DNA of 55,887 nucleotides, from assembly GCF_002086635.1 (NCBI RefSeq), contig NZ_MVHD01000037.1:1-55887 (forward strand), given 5' to 3'. Below the pieces are notes generated by a model. The model saw only the letters and a list, made by a program, of their open reading frames with translations. It ran no database searches and had not been told where the DNA came from. Made by a program: the position numbers and the translations under genes. This DNA comes from Mycobacterium alsense (GTDB lineage: Bacteria > Actinomycetota > Actinomycetes > Mycobacteriales > Mycobacteriaceae). Shown here piece after piece: positions 37,296-45,704 of this stretch; positions within the stretch are counted from its first letter, which is position 1; the number at the start of each line of letters is the position of its first letter.

Positions 37296-37338
37296 AGCAA
37301 CTTTCGCGCACCGGCGACCGGCATGCGATGATCTCGGG

Positions 37339-37647
37339 GTGATCCACCGCGCCCTGTTGATCGGCCTGCTCGTGGCCCCGTCGCTGCTCGGCCTCGCCGC
37401 AGCGCCGGCCGCGCACGCCGACGCGATGGACAACGCGTTTTTGAGCGCGATGAAGGCCAGGGGCATCGACTTCTCGTCGCCGCAGGCCGCGCTCACCGCC
37501 GCACACCAGGTCTGCCGGGAACTGGCCCTGGGGAAACAGAAGCCGGAGATCGCGAACGAGGTGATGGCCAACAGCGGGCTGGACGGCTATCACGCGGGAT
37601 ACTTCGTCGGCGCGGCCGTCGCCGCGTACTGCCCCACGTATCGCTAG
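37339..37647 (+). CDS. Small secreted DUF732 protein (copy 1)
   Basis: A 102-residue preprotein starting at GTG. Signal peptide ends APAAHA|DA; the mature 75 residues are a DUF732 domain: FLSAMKARGIDFSSPQAALTAAHQVCREL, then VMANSGLDGYHAGYFVGAAVAAYCPTY, with the two conserved cysteines that probably form a disulfide. Function unknown. The 3' end overlaps convergent lpqC by four bases. Confidence 0.82.
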   Translation: MIHRALLIGLLVAPSLLGLAAAPAAHADAMDNAFLSAMKARGIDFSSPQAALTAAHQVCRELALGKQKPEIANEVMANSGLDGYHAGYFVGAAVAAYCPTYR

Positions 37648-38561
37648 TCGCGGGCGTGGGCGAGGAAAAACTGGGCGATCACCTCCGAGGCGTCCACCGC
37701 GCGCGAGGTGCGACCGATAATCGCCTGCGGCAGATACTGTTTGCCTCCCGGCCAGGTGTGCCCACCGTTGTCGATCTGGTAGAAGACCACCGCGGTGGGC
37801 GCGGCGCACGCCGTGGAATCGAAGCGGTGCACGACGGTGCCGTCCCCGACGTTGGCCAGCACCTGCGACGACGGATCACCCTGGCACCCATCGGCCAACC
37901 GCCACGTGTCCACCATGCTCTTCGCCGCGATCGCGTGGCTGACCCCGCCGCGACCGCGCACCTTCCCGCCGTTGAACGGCACCAGCGGGTCGGCGGTCCC
38001 GTGCGCCGCGAGGACGGCCACCGGGCGTGACGGGTGGCAGGACACGCCGACGCCCAGCGTCCCGGCCACCGGCGCGATCGCGGCGAAGACGTCGGCGCGG
38101 TCGCACGCCAGCCGGTTGGACATGAAGCCCCCGTTCGACATGCCCGTGGCGAAGACGTGCCCGGGTGCGATGTGGTAGTCGGTTTGCAACTTGCCCGCCA
38201 GCGCGACCAGGAACCCGACGTCGTCGACGTGGTGGCGATCGGCCGGCGACGCCCCCCGCCCGTCGGCCCAGCTCTTGTCGTAACCGTCGGGATAGGCCAC
38301 CAGCAGGTCGTGGGCGTCGGCCACGGTGTCGAAATCGGTCAGGCCCCGCTGCCCCTTTCCGGTGCCGCCGCCCCCGTGCAGGCTCAGCACCAGGCCGACG
38401 GGATCGCCCGGCGGCAGGTGCAGAGCGTAGGTGCGGTCCATGCCGCCGGAGCGCAACGTGCCCACAACATCCCGGGCGCCCGCCGCCGCCACGTGACGCA
38501 CACCACAGCCGACCAAGCACATCGCCAGCACGGCGAGCGACAACCAGCGCATATACGGCAT
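37644..38561 (-). CDS. lpqC: Esterase/PHB-depolymerase-like lipoprotein LpqC
   Basis: A 305-residue lipoprotein with lipobox LVGC (Cys19). Alpha/beta hydrolase of the poly(3-hydroxybutyrate) depolymerase group: oxyanion LHGGGGTG, nucleophile ATGMSNGGFMS (Ser142), Asp in AAHGTADPLVPF and His in DNGGHTWPGG. Probably a cell-surface esterase; natural substrate unknown. Rv3298c homologue. Confidence 0.92.
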   Translation of the reverse strand: MPYMRWLSLAVLAMCLVGCGVRHVAAAGARDVVGTLRSGGMDRTYALHLPPGDPVGLVLSLHGGGGTGKGQRGLTDFDTVADAHDLLVAYPDGYDKSWADGRGASPADRHHVDDVGFLVALAGKLQTDYHIAPGHVFATGMSNGGFMSNRLACDRADVFAAIAPVAGTLGVGVSCHPSRPVAVLAAHGTADPLVPFNGGKVRGRGGVSHAIAAKSMVDTWRLADGCQGDPSSQVLANVGDGTVVHRFDSTACAAPTAVVFYQIDNGGHTWPGGKQYLPQAIIGRTSRAVDASEVIAQFFLAHARD

Positions 38562-38745
38562 GCCGTCAAGCTACCCAGCGCGGCCGCGATTCGACGGAGG
38601 CGGGCCGGTCAGGCGCGTCGGCGGGGGCGAACACCGATTTAACGTCGCGGTGCTCGTAAATATTTGCGGTTCTTGAAACGTCCGCGACCATGACACGATG
38701 CCCAGCCGTAACCTGCTCGCAACCTTTCTGGGCGAGTCTGCACGC

Positions 38746-39099
38746 ATGGCGAACACCCGAACCCGCAGGCTCCGCCCGCTGTTGTCGGTGTTGGCCGCCG
38801 GATTCGTCCCGGCGGCCGCGCTGCTTGGCCTCCTGGCGCCGGCCCCGACCGCCCACGCCGACGGCAACGATGACGCCTTCATCAGGGTGTTGCACTCGCA
38901 CGGCATCGCCCACGAGACCCCCGCTTCCGCGATCGCGGCCGGCCACCTGGTCTGCCGCCAGCTCGACCTGGGTAAGACCCAGGACCAGATCGCGATGGAC
39001 GTGATGAACAGCAGCACCCTGGACGGCGACCACTCCGGGTTCTTCGTCGCCGTTTCCGAGCGCGCCTACTGCCCGCAGTACGCGGACATTCCCTCCTGA
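38746..39099 (+). CDS. Small secreted DUF732 protein (copy 2)
   Basis: A 117-residue preprotein if begun at the ATG at 38746 (MANTRTRRLRP, a typical basic signal-peptide start); an ATG at 38698 would add 16 residues. Cleavage after PTAHA. DUF732 core: FIRVLHSHGIAHETPASAIAAGHLVCRQLDLG and VMNSSTLDGDHSGFFVAVSERAYCPQY with two conserved cysteines. Function unknown. Confidence 0.8.
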   Translation: MANTRTRRLRPLLSVLAAGFVPAAALLGLLAPAPTAHADGNDDAFIRVLHSHGIAHETPASAIAAGHLVCRQLDLGKTQDQIAMDVMNSSTLDGDHSGFFVAVSERAYCPQYADIPS

Positions 39100-39207
39100 C
39101 GGGCCCGACGGCCTCGATCTCCCTGCGGCAGTTGCCGCGATCGCATTCGGCGAATGGTTGCGTTGTGCGAAGCTGGGGGCCGACTGCGCCGTGAGGGAGG
39201 ATGCGAC

Positions 39208-39534
39208 ATGGCAAGCGTCCGCGCCGCGCTCCTCGCAGCGCTCCTGGCGGGGCCGGCCGCCGCGGTGGCTCCCCTGGCGGCGACGCCCCCCGCCGCGCAC
39301 GCCGACGCGGCCGACGACGCCTTCCTGGCGGCGCTGCACGCGAAGGGCATCTATTTCGGATCGCCCCAGCAGGCCATCATTTCCGGCCACGAGGTCTGCG
39401 ACGAACTCGATATCGGCAAGACCCCGAACCAGGTCGCCCAGTCCGTGATGAGCAACACCGATCTGGACGGCTTCCACGCGGGGTATTTCGTCGGCGCGAG
39501 CATCCGGGCGTACTGCCCGAGGCACGCGTCTTAA
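39208..39534 (+). CDS. Small secreted DUF732 protein (copy 3)
   Basis: A 108-residue preprotein; the ATG at 39208 has GGGAGG upstream. Cleavage after PAAHA. The core FLAALHAKGIYFGSPQQAIISGHEVCDELDIGKTPNQVAQ is closest to copy 1 (GYFVGA...AYCP shared). Two conserved cysteines. Function unknown. Confidence 0.82.
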   Translation: MASVRAALLAALLAGPAAAVAPLAATPPAAHADAADDAFLAALHAKGIYFGSPQQAIISGHEVCDELDIGKTPNQVAQSVMSNTDLDGFHAGYFVGASIRAYCPRHAS

Positions 39535-39579
39535 CGAAACCGCAACGCCGCGCTTGCGCTGGCGCGACTTCGGGGCGCC

Positions 39580-39585
39580 TACGAT
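39580..39585 (+). promoter_or_regulatory. -10 element of the 70-residue secreted protein gene, leaderless
   Basis: TACGAT, six bases before the ATG at 39592. Confidence 0.45.
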
Positions 39586-39591
39586 TTCGGG

Positions 39592-39804
39592 ATGGCATCG
39601 AAAATCCTTGTCGGCGCCGTCGTTGCGGTCGGCGCGGCGGTGGCGATGGCAGCACCGGTCGGCGCCGATCCCAGCGTCTTCGGCGAAATCCACTGCAGCT
39701 GCTCGCAGACGGTTTCCAGCGATGGGTCCTCCGTCGCCGACCAGATCGATCGGGGACTCGAGGCCGGGCTCTCCGGGGCGCCGGCCGTCCAATCGCCGCA
39801 GTGA
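39592..39804 (+). CDS. Small secreted protein, unknown function
   Basis: A 70-residue preprotein: signal peptide MASKILVGAVVAVGAAVAMA with cleavage near APVGA|DP, then a 45-residue mature part with a CSC pair (IHCSCSQTV). I do not recognise a family. It ends ten bases before the convergent atsB stop. Supported by a leaderless -10 and a clean signal sequence. Confidence 0.6.
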   Translation: MASKILVGAVVAVGAAVAMAAPVGADPSVFGEIHCSCSQTVSSDGSSVADQIDRGLEAGLSGAPAVQSPQ

Positions 39805-39813
39805 CTTTCGGCC

Positions 39814-42717
39814 TCAGCCGGCGGCGCCCCGCCCGACGGCCTGGACCGACGCGTGTTCGTGCAGCGCCCGCTCCGCCTCGGGGTGAACGGGTTTGAGGTC
39901 GAAGACGACCTCCCTGACGGTGCCGGTGAACGCGTAGGGGGCGCGCGCCTCGTAGGCGCGGTCGACGACCAGGCCGTTGTCGCGCCCGACGTCCATCCCG
40001 GCGTACGAGGTGAAGGCCAGCGGAACGGTGTTGGCCATCTCACCCGCGCCGATCCGACGGTCGTTGGCCCACAGCGTGACCCGCCCGCCCGAGCCCGGCA
40101 CCGGCCGGTCCGATTCGAACAGCATCCGCACCGTGACGTCCCCGGTCGGGATCGGCTCGGTGGACGCCTGCCGGTAGGTGTCCACGCCGAGATAGGAGTA
40201 CGTGTGGTGCAGCCGCCCGCCGTCGTCGACCCACAGCGCGAAGCCGCCGATGAAATCGCCGTTGGCGACGATGACGCCCTGCGCTCCGCCGTCGGGAACG
40301 ACCAGGCGCGCCTCGATCGCGTACGAGCGGCCGAAGATGCGTGGAACCATGCCGCGCTGGATGTTTTGCACGCCGCCTTTGAAGGCGAACCGCGTGGTGG
40401 TGGGCAGCGGCGGCAGGCTGCCGAACATCACCGCGATCCCGCCCAGCAGCGGCAGCACACGGTTTCGTTCGGCCTCCTCCCACCACAGCCGCTTGAGCTC
40501 GGCCAGCTTGTCGGGCCGCTGGGCGGCTAAGTCGCGGGCCTGGGAGAAGTCGTCGGGCAGGTAGTACAGCTCCCACACGTCGTCGTCGGGGTCGTAGTTG
40601 CCGGGCGCGAATCGCTGCAGCGTCTCCGGCGAAAGGTCCCACGGCGCCTTGTCCAACCGGGCGCAGGCCCACCATCCGTCCCGGTAAAGGGCGCGGCTGC
40701 CGAAGTTTTCGAAGTACTGCACCGTGTGGCGCTCTTCGGCGTCCGCCGCGTCGAAGGTGTGGGCGAAGCTGGTTCCGTCCATCGGCTCCTGATCGATGCC
40801 GTCGACCGCGACCGGCTGCGGCAAACCGATGGCCTCCAAAACGGTTGGGGCGATGTCGATGCAGTGCGCGAACTGGCTGCGGACCTTGCCGTCGGGCCGG
40901 ATGCGGCTGGGCCAGGCGACCACCATCGGGTCGCGCGTGCCGCCGAGGTGGCTGGCCATCTGTTTGCCCCACTGGAACGGGGTGTTGTTGGCGTGCGCCC
41001 ACGCGCTCGCGAAATGCGGCGCGGTGAACTCGTCCCCGAGCGCGGCGACCCCGCCGTACTCCTCGATGAGCTGCAGCTGACGTTCGGCGTCGAGAACGAG
41101 ACCGTTCAAAAACGTCATCTCGTTGAACGAGCCGGTCACCGTGCCCTCCATGCTGGCGCCGTTGTCGCCCCAGATGTAGAAGACGAGCGTGTTGTCGGAT
41201 TCGCCGAGCTCCTCGATCGCGTCGAGCAGCCGGCCGACGTTGAAGTCGGCGTTCTCGGAAAACCCCGCGAACACCTCCATCTGGCGGGCGTAGAGCTTCT
41301 TTTCGTTGTCCGACAAGCTGTCCCAGGCCGGAAACAGGTCGGGGCGCTCGGTCAGCTCGGCGTCGGGCGGGATGATCCCGAGACGCTTCTGGCGTTCGAA
41401 CGTCTCGCGCCGGTAGACGTCCCAGCCCTCGTCGAACCTGCCGCGGTACTTGTCGGCCCATTCGCTGAACACGTGGTGCGGCGCGTGGGTGGCGCCGGTC
41501 GAGTAGTACATCATCCACGGCTTCTCGGCGTCCTGGGCGCGCACGCCGTGCAGCCACTCGACGGCCTTGTCGGTGAGGTCGTCGGGGAAGTAGTAGGGTT
41601 TGCCGTCCCCGCCCTGCGGCACGCCGATAACCGAGTTGTCCTGGGTGATGATGGGGTCGTACTGGCCCGCGGCGCCGCTCAGGAATCCCCAGAAGTGGTC
41701 GAATCCCCAACCCAGGGGCCAGTTGTCGAACGGCCCCGCCGCGCCCTGAACGTTGTCGGGTGTCAGGTGCCACTTGCCGAAACCGCCGGTCACATAGCCG
41801 TTGTCGCGCAGGATGCGCGGCAGCGAGGCGCAGCTGCGCGGCCTGACCGTCGAGTAGCCGGGGAACGGTCCGGGGAACTCGCACACCGATCCGAAGCCAA
41901 CCCGGTGGTGGTTGCGCCCGGTCAGCAGCGCCGCACGGGTGGGCGAGCACACCGCGGTGACGTGGAAGCGGTTGTAGGCCAGGCCGTTTCGCGCGACGCG
42001 GGTCAGCGTAGGGGTCGCGATGGCGCCGCCGAAGGTGTCCGGCCCGCCGAACCCGGCGTCGTCGATGAGCACGATCAGCACGTTCGGGGCGCCGTCGGGC
42101 GCCTTCGGGCCGGGCACGATGGTCCAGTCACCGACCGAGTCGGCCATGGTGCGACCGACGGTGCCGCCGAAGGCGCGCGGCGGCAGCGGCAGCCGGGTGC
42201 GGTCGGGGTTGAACTTTCCCATCGCCTCTTGTAGCGCCGCGCCCAGACTTCGCAGCGTTGAACGGCTCAGCTCCGCAACGGATTTCATCGGCGACCCGGC
42301 CAGCGCCTGCTCGACGGCGAGCCGGCCCGCGGGCGGCGTCACCGCGATGATCAGGCCGCTGCCCGCGGACAGCGCCTGGCCGATTTTGTCGGCCAGGCCG
42401 CTCTTGATCCGGTGGTTGGCGAACGTGCCCGCCAGCGCCCCGGCCGCCGCGCCCACCGCCGCCGAGGCCAGCAGCGCCGGTGAGAACAGGCCCACGGCCA
42501 GCCCCGCCCCGGCCCCCCACGCGGCGCCCCGGCGGCCCAGGCGATTGCCGGTGTCGACCAGGACCGGATTCCCCTCGGCGTCCTTGGCGACGAGCACCGC
42601 GCCGCGTACCGCGACGCGCTTGGCCTTGGTTTGCTCGGTCAGGGTTTCGAAGTCTCGACGGGCCGAATCGAGATCCTGGTAGCCGGCGACGATGACCAGC
42701 TCGCGTTCTTCGCTCAT
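39814..42717 (-). CDS. atsB: Arylsulfatase AtsB with N-terminal DUF1269 domain
   Basis: A 967-residue protein. Residues 1-170 are a DUF1269-like domain with a glycine/alanine membrane-like hairpin (62-100). From about 205 comes a type I sulfatase: metal ligands in LIVLIDDAGFGG (Asp219, Asp220), formylglycine motif CSPTRAALLTGR (Cys257), NHHRVGFG, GKWHL. The Cys form would be oxidised by a formylglycine-generating enzyme elsewhere. The last 200 residues resemble the C-terminal extension of large sulfatases. Length matches remembered Rv3299c (970). Substrate unknown. Confidence 0.92.
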   Translation of the reverse strand: MSEERELVIVAGYQDLDSARRDFETLTEQTKAKRVAVRGAVLVAKDAEGNPVLVDTGNRLGRRGAAWGAGAGLAVGLFSPALLASAAVGAAAGALAGTFANHRIKSGLADKIGQALSAGSGLIIAVTPPAGRLAVEQALAGSPMKSVAELSRSTLRSLGAALQEAMGKFNPDRTRLPLPPRAFGGTVGRTMADSVGDWTIVPGPKAPDGAPNVLIVLIDDAGFGGPDTFGGAIATPTLTRVARNGLAYNRFHVTAVCSPTRAALLTGRNHHRVGFGSVCEFPGPFPGYSTVRPRSCASLPRILRDNGYVTGGFGKWHLTPDNVQGAAGPFDNWPLGWGFDHFWGFLSGAAGQYDPIITQDNSVIGVPQGGDGKPYYFPDDLTDKAVEWLHGVRAQDAEKPWMMYYSTGATHAPHHVFSEWADKYRGRFDEGWDVYRRETFERQKRLGIIPPDAELTERPDLFPAWDSLSDNEKKLYARQMEVFAGFSENADFNVGRLLDAIEELGESDNTLVFYIWGDNGASMEGTVTGSFNEMTFLNGLVLDAERQLQLIEEYGGVAALGDEFTAPHFASAWAHANNTPFQWGKQMASHLGGTRDPMVVAWPSRIRPDGKVRSQFAHCIDIAPTVLEAIGLPQPVAVDGIDQEPMDGTSFAHTFDAADAEERHTVQYFENFGSRALYRDGWWACARLDKAPWDLSPETLQRFAPGNYDPDDDVWELYYLPDDFSQARDLAAQRPDKLAELKRLWWEEAERNRVLPLLGGIAVMFGSLPPLPTTTRFAFKGGVQNIQRGMVPRIFGRSYAIEARLVVPDGGAQGVIVANGDFIGGFALWVDDGGRLHHTYSYLGVDTYRQASTEPIPTGDVTVRMLFESDRPVPGSGGRVTLWANDRRIGAGEMANTVPLAFTSYAGMDVGRDNGLVVDRAYEARAPYAFTGTVREVVFDLKPVHPEAERALHEHASVQAVGRGAAG

Positions 42718-42806
42718 GACCTTCGGAGACTACGGGTGCGCGCTCCGTCCGCCGGGGGCGAAACGCCGTTGATGTAGTGAGCGCCCGGCACTCCGCCGGC
42801 GGCGCT

Positions 42807-43268
42807 TTACGCCGAATCGGTTTCCGGGTCCGCGCCGTAGGCGCTATAAACGCCGAGCAGGTCGCGCGCCGAGACGATGCCGACCAGCGCGCCATCCCGC
42901 TCCACCAGGATGTGGCGCACGTAGCGGTCCATCATCCGCGCCGCCACTTGATCGATCGTCGCCTCGGCGTCGCACCACACCAGTTGGGTGCTGGCCACGT
43001 CATGCGCCCACACGGTGGCGGGGTCCTTACCGGATGCCACCACGCGAACGACGTCGCGCTCGCTCACCAGCGCGGCGGGCCGCTCGTCGTCGCCGACCAC
43101 GACGGCCCCGACATCGATGGCGATCATCGCGCTGGCGGCGTCGGCGATGGTCGCGTCGGCGACGACGCGCGCCACCGGCTCACCGATGACGGTGGACACC
43201 GGAAGCGAACCGGGGGATGGATAAGAAGAACCAGTCACGCCGCAATGTTCACGAATCCCCGACCCCAT
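42807..43268 (-). CDS. Two-CBS-domain protein
   Basis: A 153-residue protein that is essentially one Bateman module: CBS1 about 23-80 (VSTVIGEPVARVVADATIADAASAM, VVVGDDERPAALVSERDVVR) and CBS2 about 88-145 (TIDQVAARMMDRYVRHILVERDGALVGIVSARDLLG). Such modules bind adenine nucleotides and resemble the hypoxic response protein family. Start uncertain: ATG at 43268 or GTG at 43238. Divergent from the ATPase-hemerythrin gene with about 135 bp between. Confidence 0.82.
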   Translation of the reverse strand: MGSGIREHCGVTGSSYPSPGSLPVSTVIGEPVARVVADATIADAASAMIAIDVGAVVVGDDERPAALVSERDVVRVVASGKDPATVWAHDVASTQLVWCDAEATIDQVAARMMDRYVRHILVERDGALVGIVSARDLLGVYSAYGADPETDSA

Positions 43269-43403
43269 TCCTAGTGACCTCGGTCCTTCGATCGGGTGGC
43301 ACAGGTAACCAAAGCCGGATCGGTCATGTGACCCCCGGCCCTAGCCGACCTGACCTGGTCGGGCCACGCTGGCGGCAGGCCTTTTTCCCGAAGGGGTCCG
43401 GTT

Positions 43404-45704
43404 ATGGGCAGTAGAGGACGTGCGGCGTTGTTCGCTCTGGGCGTCGCCGCACTGGCCGCCGGCGGGATCGCTTGGCTGACCGGCTCGCCCCGACTGGCCG
43501 ATGCGTGCTGGATGGCGGGCACGTTCTCCGCGATCATCCCGGCGTCGCTGTGGGTGGTGGCTGCGCTGCGCCGCGGCCGGATCGGGGTCGACCTCATCGC
43601 GGTGCTGTCGCTGGTCGGCACGCTGCTGGTCGGCGAGTACCTCGCGGGTGCGTTGATCGCCGTGATGCTGTCCGGGGGGCGTGCGCTGGAAGCGGCGGCC
43701 GAGCGTCGCGCGTCGCACGATCTGCGCGCGCTGCTCGAACATGCCCCGCGGTTCGCTCGCCGCCGCGACGGGTCGGCGGTGAGCACGATCGGGCTGGACG
43801 AGGTGGCGGTCGACGACCTGCTGGTCGTGGGACCCGGCGAGGTGGTACCGGTCGACGGACGCATCGCCAGCACGGCGGCCGTGCTCGACGAGTCGGTCCT
43901 GACCGGCGAGTCGCTGGGGGTGGAACGCGCTCGCGGCGAACCGGTGCGCAGCGGCGTGGTCAATGCGGGCGGCGCATTCGAAATGCGCGCCACCGCCACG
44001 GCCGACGACAGCGCCTACGCGCAGATCGTGCGGATGGCCGCGGACGCCCGGGCCGAAAACGCGCCTGTGGTGCGGCTGGCCGACCGGTACGCCGCATGGT
44101 TCCTGCCGCTGGCGCTGCTGGTGGCCGGTGGTGCTTGGCTGGCCACCGGATCGGCGACGCGCGCCGTGGCGGTGCTGGTGGTGGCGACACCCTGTCCGCT
44201 GTTGCTTGCCGCCCCGGTGGCGATCGTGTCCGGCCTGTCGCGCGCCTCGCGTCGGGGCGTGGTGGTCCGCGGCGGCGCGGCGCTGGAGAACCTCGGGCGC
44301 GCAAGGACTTTGGTGATGGACAAGACCGGCACGTTGACCATCGGGCAGCCCGTCGTGATCGACGTCGTGACCGCGCCCGGCTGCGACGCCACCGAGGTGC
44401 TGCGGCTGGCCGCTTCGGTGGACCAGTATTCCCCGCATGTGCTCGCGCAGGCGATCGTCACCGAAGCCCTCGCGCGCGGCCTGCGGCTGTCGCTACCCAC
44501 CGACGTGACCGAGCAACCCGGGCGGGGCGTGACCGCCACCGTGGCTGATCGCCGGGTCGAAGTGGGCAAGCTGACCGGCGGCGTGGCCGCGGACTGGGCC
44601 CGCTCGGCGGTGAACCGCGCCCTCCTGGACTCCGCCGCCATCGCCTGGGTCTGCATCGACGCGCGACCGGCCGGCGCCGTGCTGCTGCGCGACCCGCTGC
44701 GTCGCCACGCGCCACGCACCATGCGCCGGTTGCGCGCCGCCGGGCTACAACGATTGGTGATGCTCACCGGAGACCGCACCGAGCCCGCCCGCGAGGTCGC
44801 CGCCGTGCTGGGGCTGGACGAGGTGTACGCGGAACAGAGCCCGGCCGACAAGGTCGCCGCCGTGCGCGCCGAACAAGACCGCGCCGTCACGGTGATGGTC
44901 GGCGACGGGGTGAACGATGCGCCCGCGCTGGCCGCGGCCGGCGTCGGCGTGGCGATGGGTGCGCGCGGCGCCACCGCGTCGTCGGAAGCCGCCGACATCG
45001 TGTTGACCACCGACCGGCTGGACCGGCTCGCGGACGCGATGGATATCGCCCGGTGGTCGCGCCGCATCGCCGTGCAGAGCGCGGTGGTCGGCATGGGCCT
45101 GTCCCTGGCCGCGATGGCCGTCGCGGCGATCGGATGGCTGCCGCCGGCCGCCGGAGCGCTGCTGCAGGAAGCCATCGACGTTGCCGTGATCCTCAACGCG
45201 CTGCGCGCGCTGCGCGGCAATCCGTCCCTCGAGATCGATCTGCCGGCACAAACCGAACGGATGCTGCGCCGCTTCGACGCCGAACACGACGAACTGCGCG
45301 AGACCATCGCGATGCTGCGGGACGCCGCTGACAGCCTGGTTGTCGCCCCGAACCAGTCTGCGCTGCAAGCGATAACACGCGCGCACCACCTGCTCGTCGA
45401 GCGCATCCTTCCCCACGAACGCGCCGAGGAAAGCCAACTCTATCCCGCGCTGGCTTGTCCGCTGGGCACCGGTGAGGCCACCGCCACGATGAGCCGCACC
45501 CACGCCGAAATACAACGTCTGTCGGACCGCATCGGCGCCCACCTGGCCCTGGCGCAGAGCCGCGGCTGTATCGCCCCGGACCAGGTCGACGACCTGCTCG
45601 CCTGCCTGTACGGCCTGTACGCGCTGCTGCGCCTGCACTTTCTGCAGGAAGAGGAAAACTATTTCACGTTGGGCACCGACGAGCCCGACCGCTCATCCCG
45701 CTGA
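43404..45704 (+). CDS. P1B-type metal ATPase fused to a C-terminal hemerythrin domain
   Basis: A 766-residue protein. ATPase: TGES 167-170, metal-site helix VVATPCPLL (TPC at 262-264 in place of CPC), DKTGT with phospho-Asp306, SPH at 343-345 where most P1B pumps have SEHP, GDGVND 500-505, last helices about 555-600 ending IDVAVILNALRAL. There is no N-terminal heavy-metal-associated domain. From 615 a four-helix hemerythrin domain carries His628, His661/662, HxxxE at 671-675, His700 and HxxxE at 745-749, the set that binds a di-iron centre. Transported ion unknown; ATG at 43404 is preceded by no strong ribosome site. Confidence 0.88.
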   Translation: MGSRGRAALFALGVAALAAGGIAWLTGSPRLADACWMAGTFSAIIPASLWVVAALRRGRIGVDLIAVLSLVGTLLVGEYLAGALIAVMLSGGRALEAAAERRASHDLRALLEHAPRFARRRDGSAVSTIGLDEVAVDDLLVVGPGEVVPVDGRIASTAAVLDESVLTGESLGVERARGEPVRSGVVNAGGAFEMRATATADDSAYAQIVRMAADARAENAPVVRLADRYAAWFLPLALLVAGGAWLATGSATRAVAVLVVATPCPLLLAAPVAIVSGLSRASRRGVVVRGGAALENLGRARTLVMDKTGTLTIGQPVVIDVVTAPGCDATEVLRLAASVDQYSPHVLAQAIVTEALARGLRLSLPTDVTEQPGRGVTATVADRRVEVGKLTGGVAADWARSAVNRALLDSAAIAWVCIDARPAGAVLLRDPLRRHAPRTMRRLRAAGLQRLVMLTGDRTEPAREVAAVLGLDEVYAEQSPADKVAAVRAEQDRAVTVMVGDGVNDAPALAAAGVGVAMGARGATASSEAADIVLTTDRLDRLADAMDIARWSRRIAVQSAVVGMGLSLAAMAVAAIGWLPPAAGALLQEAIDVAVILNALRALRGNPSLEIDLPAQTERMLRRFDAEHDELRETIAMLRDAADSLVVAPNQSALQAITRAHHLLVERILPHERAEESQLYPALACPLGTGEATATMSRTHAEIQRLSDRIGAHLALAQSRGCIAPDQVDDLLACLYGLYALLRLHFLQEEENYFTLGTDEPDRSSR

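Noticed and set aside
40726..42234. 502-codon plus-strand frame inside atsB
   Set aside because: Antisense to the sulfatase; no family features.
43269..43403. DosR-type hypoxia box between the CBS and ATPase-hemerythrin genes
   Set aside because: Segments such as TTCCCGAAGGGGTCC and GGGTGGCACAGGTAACC were compared with the GGGACT..AGTCCC pattern and match too poorly.
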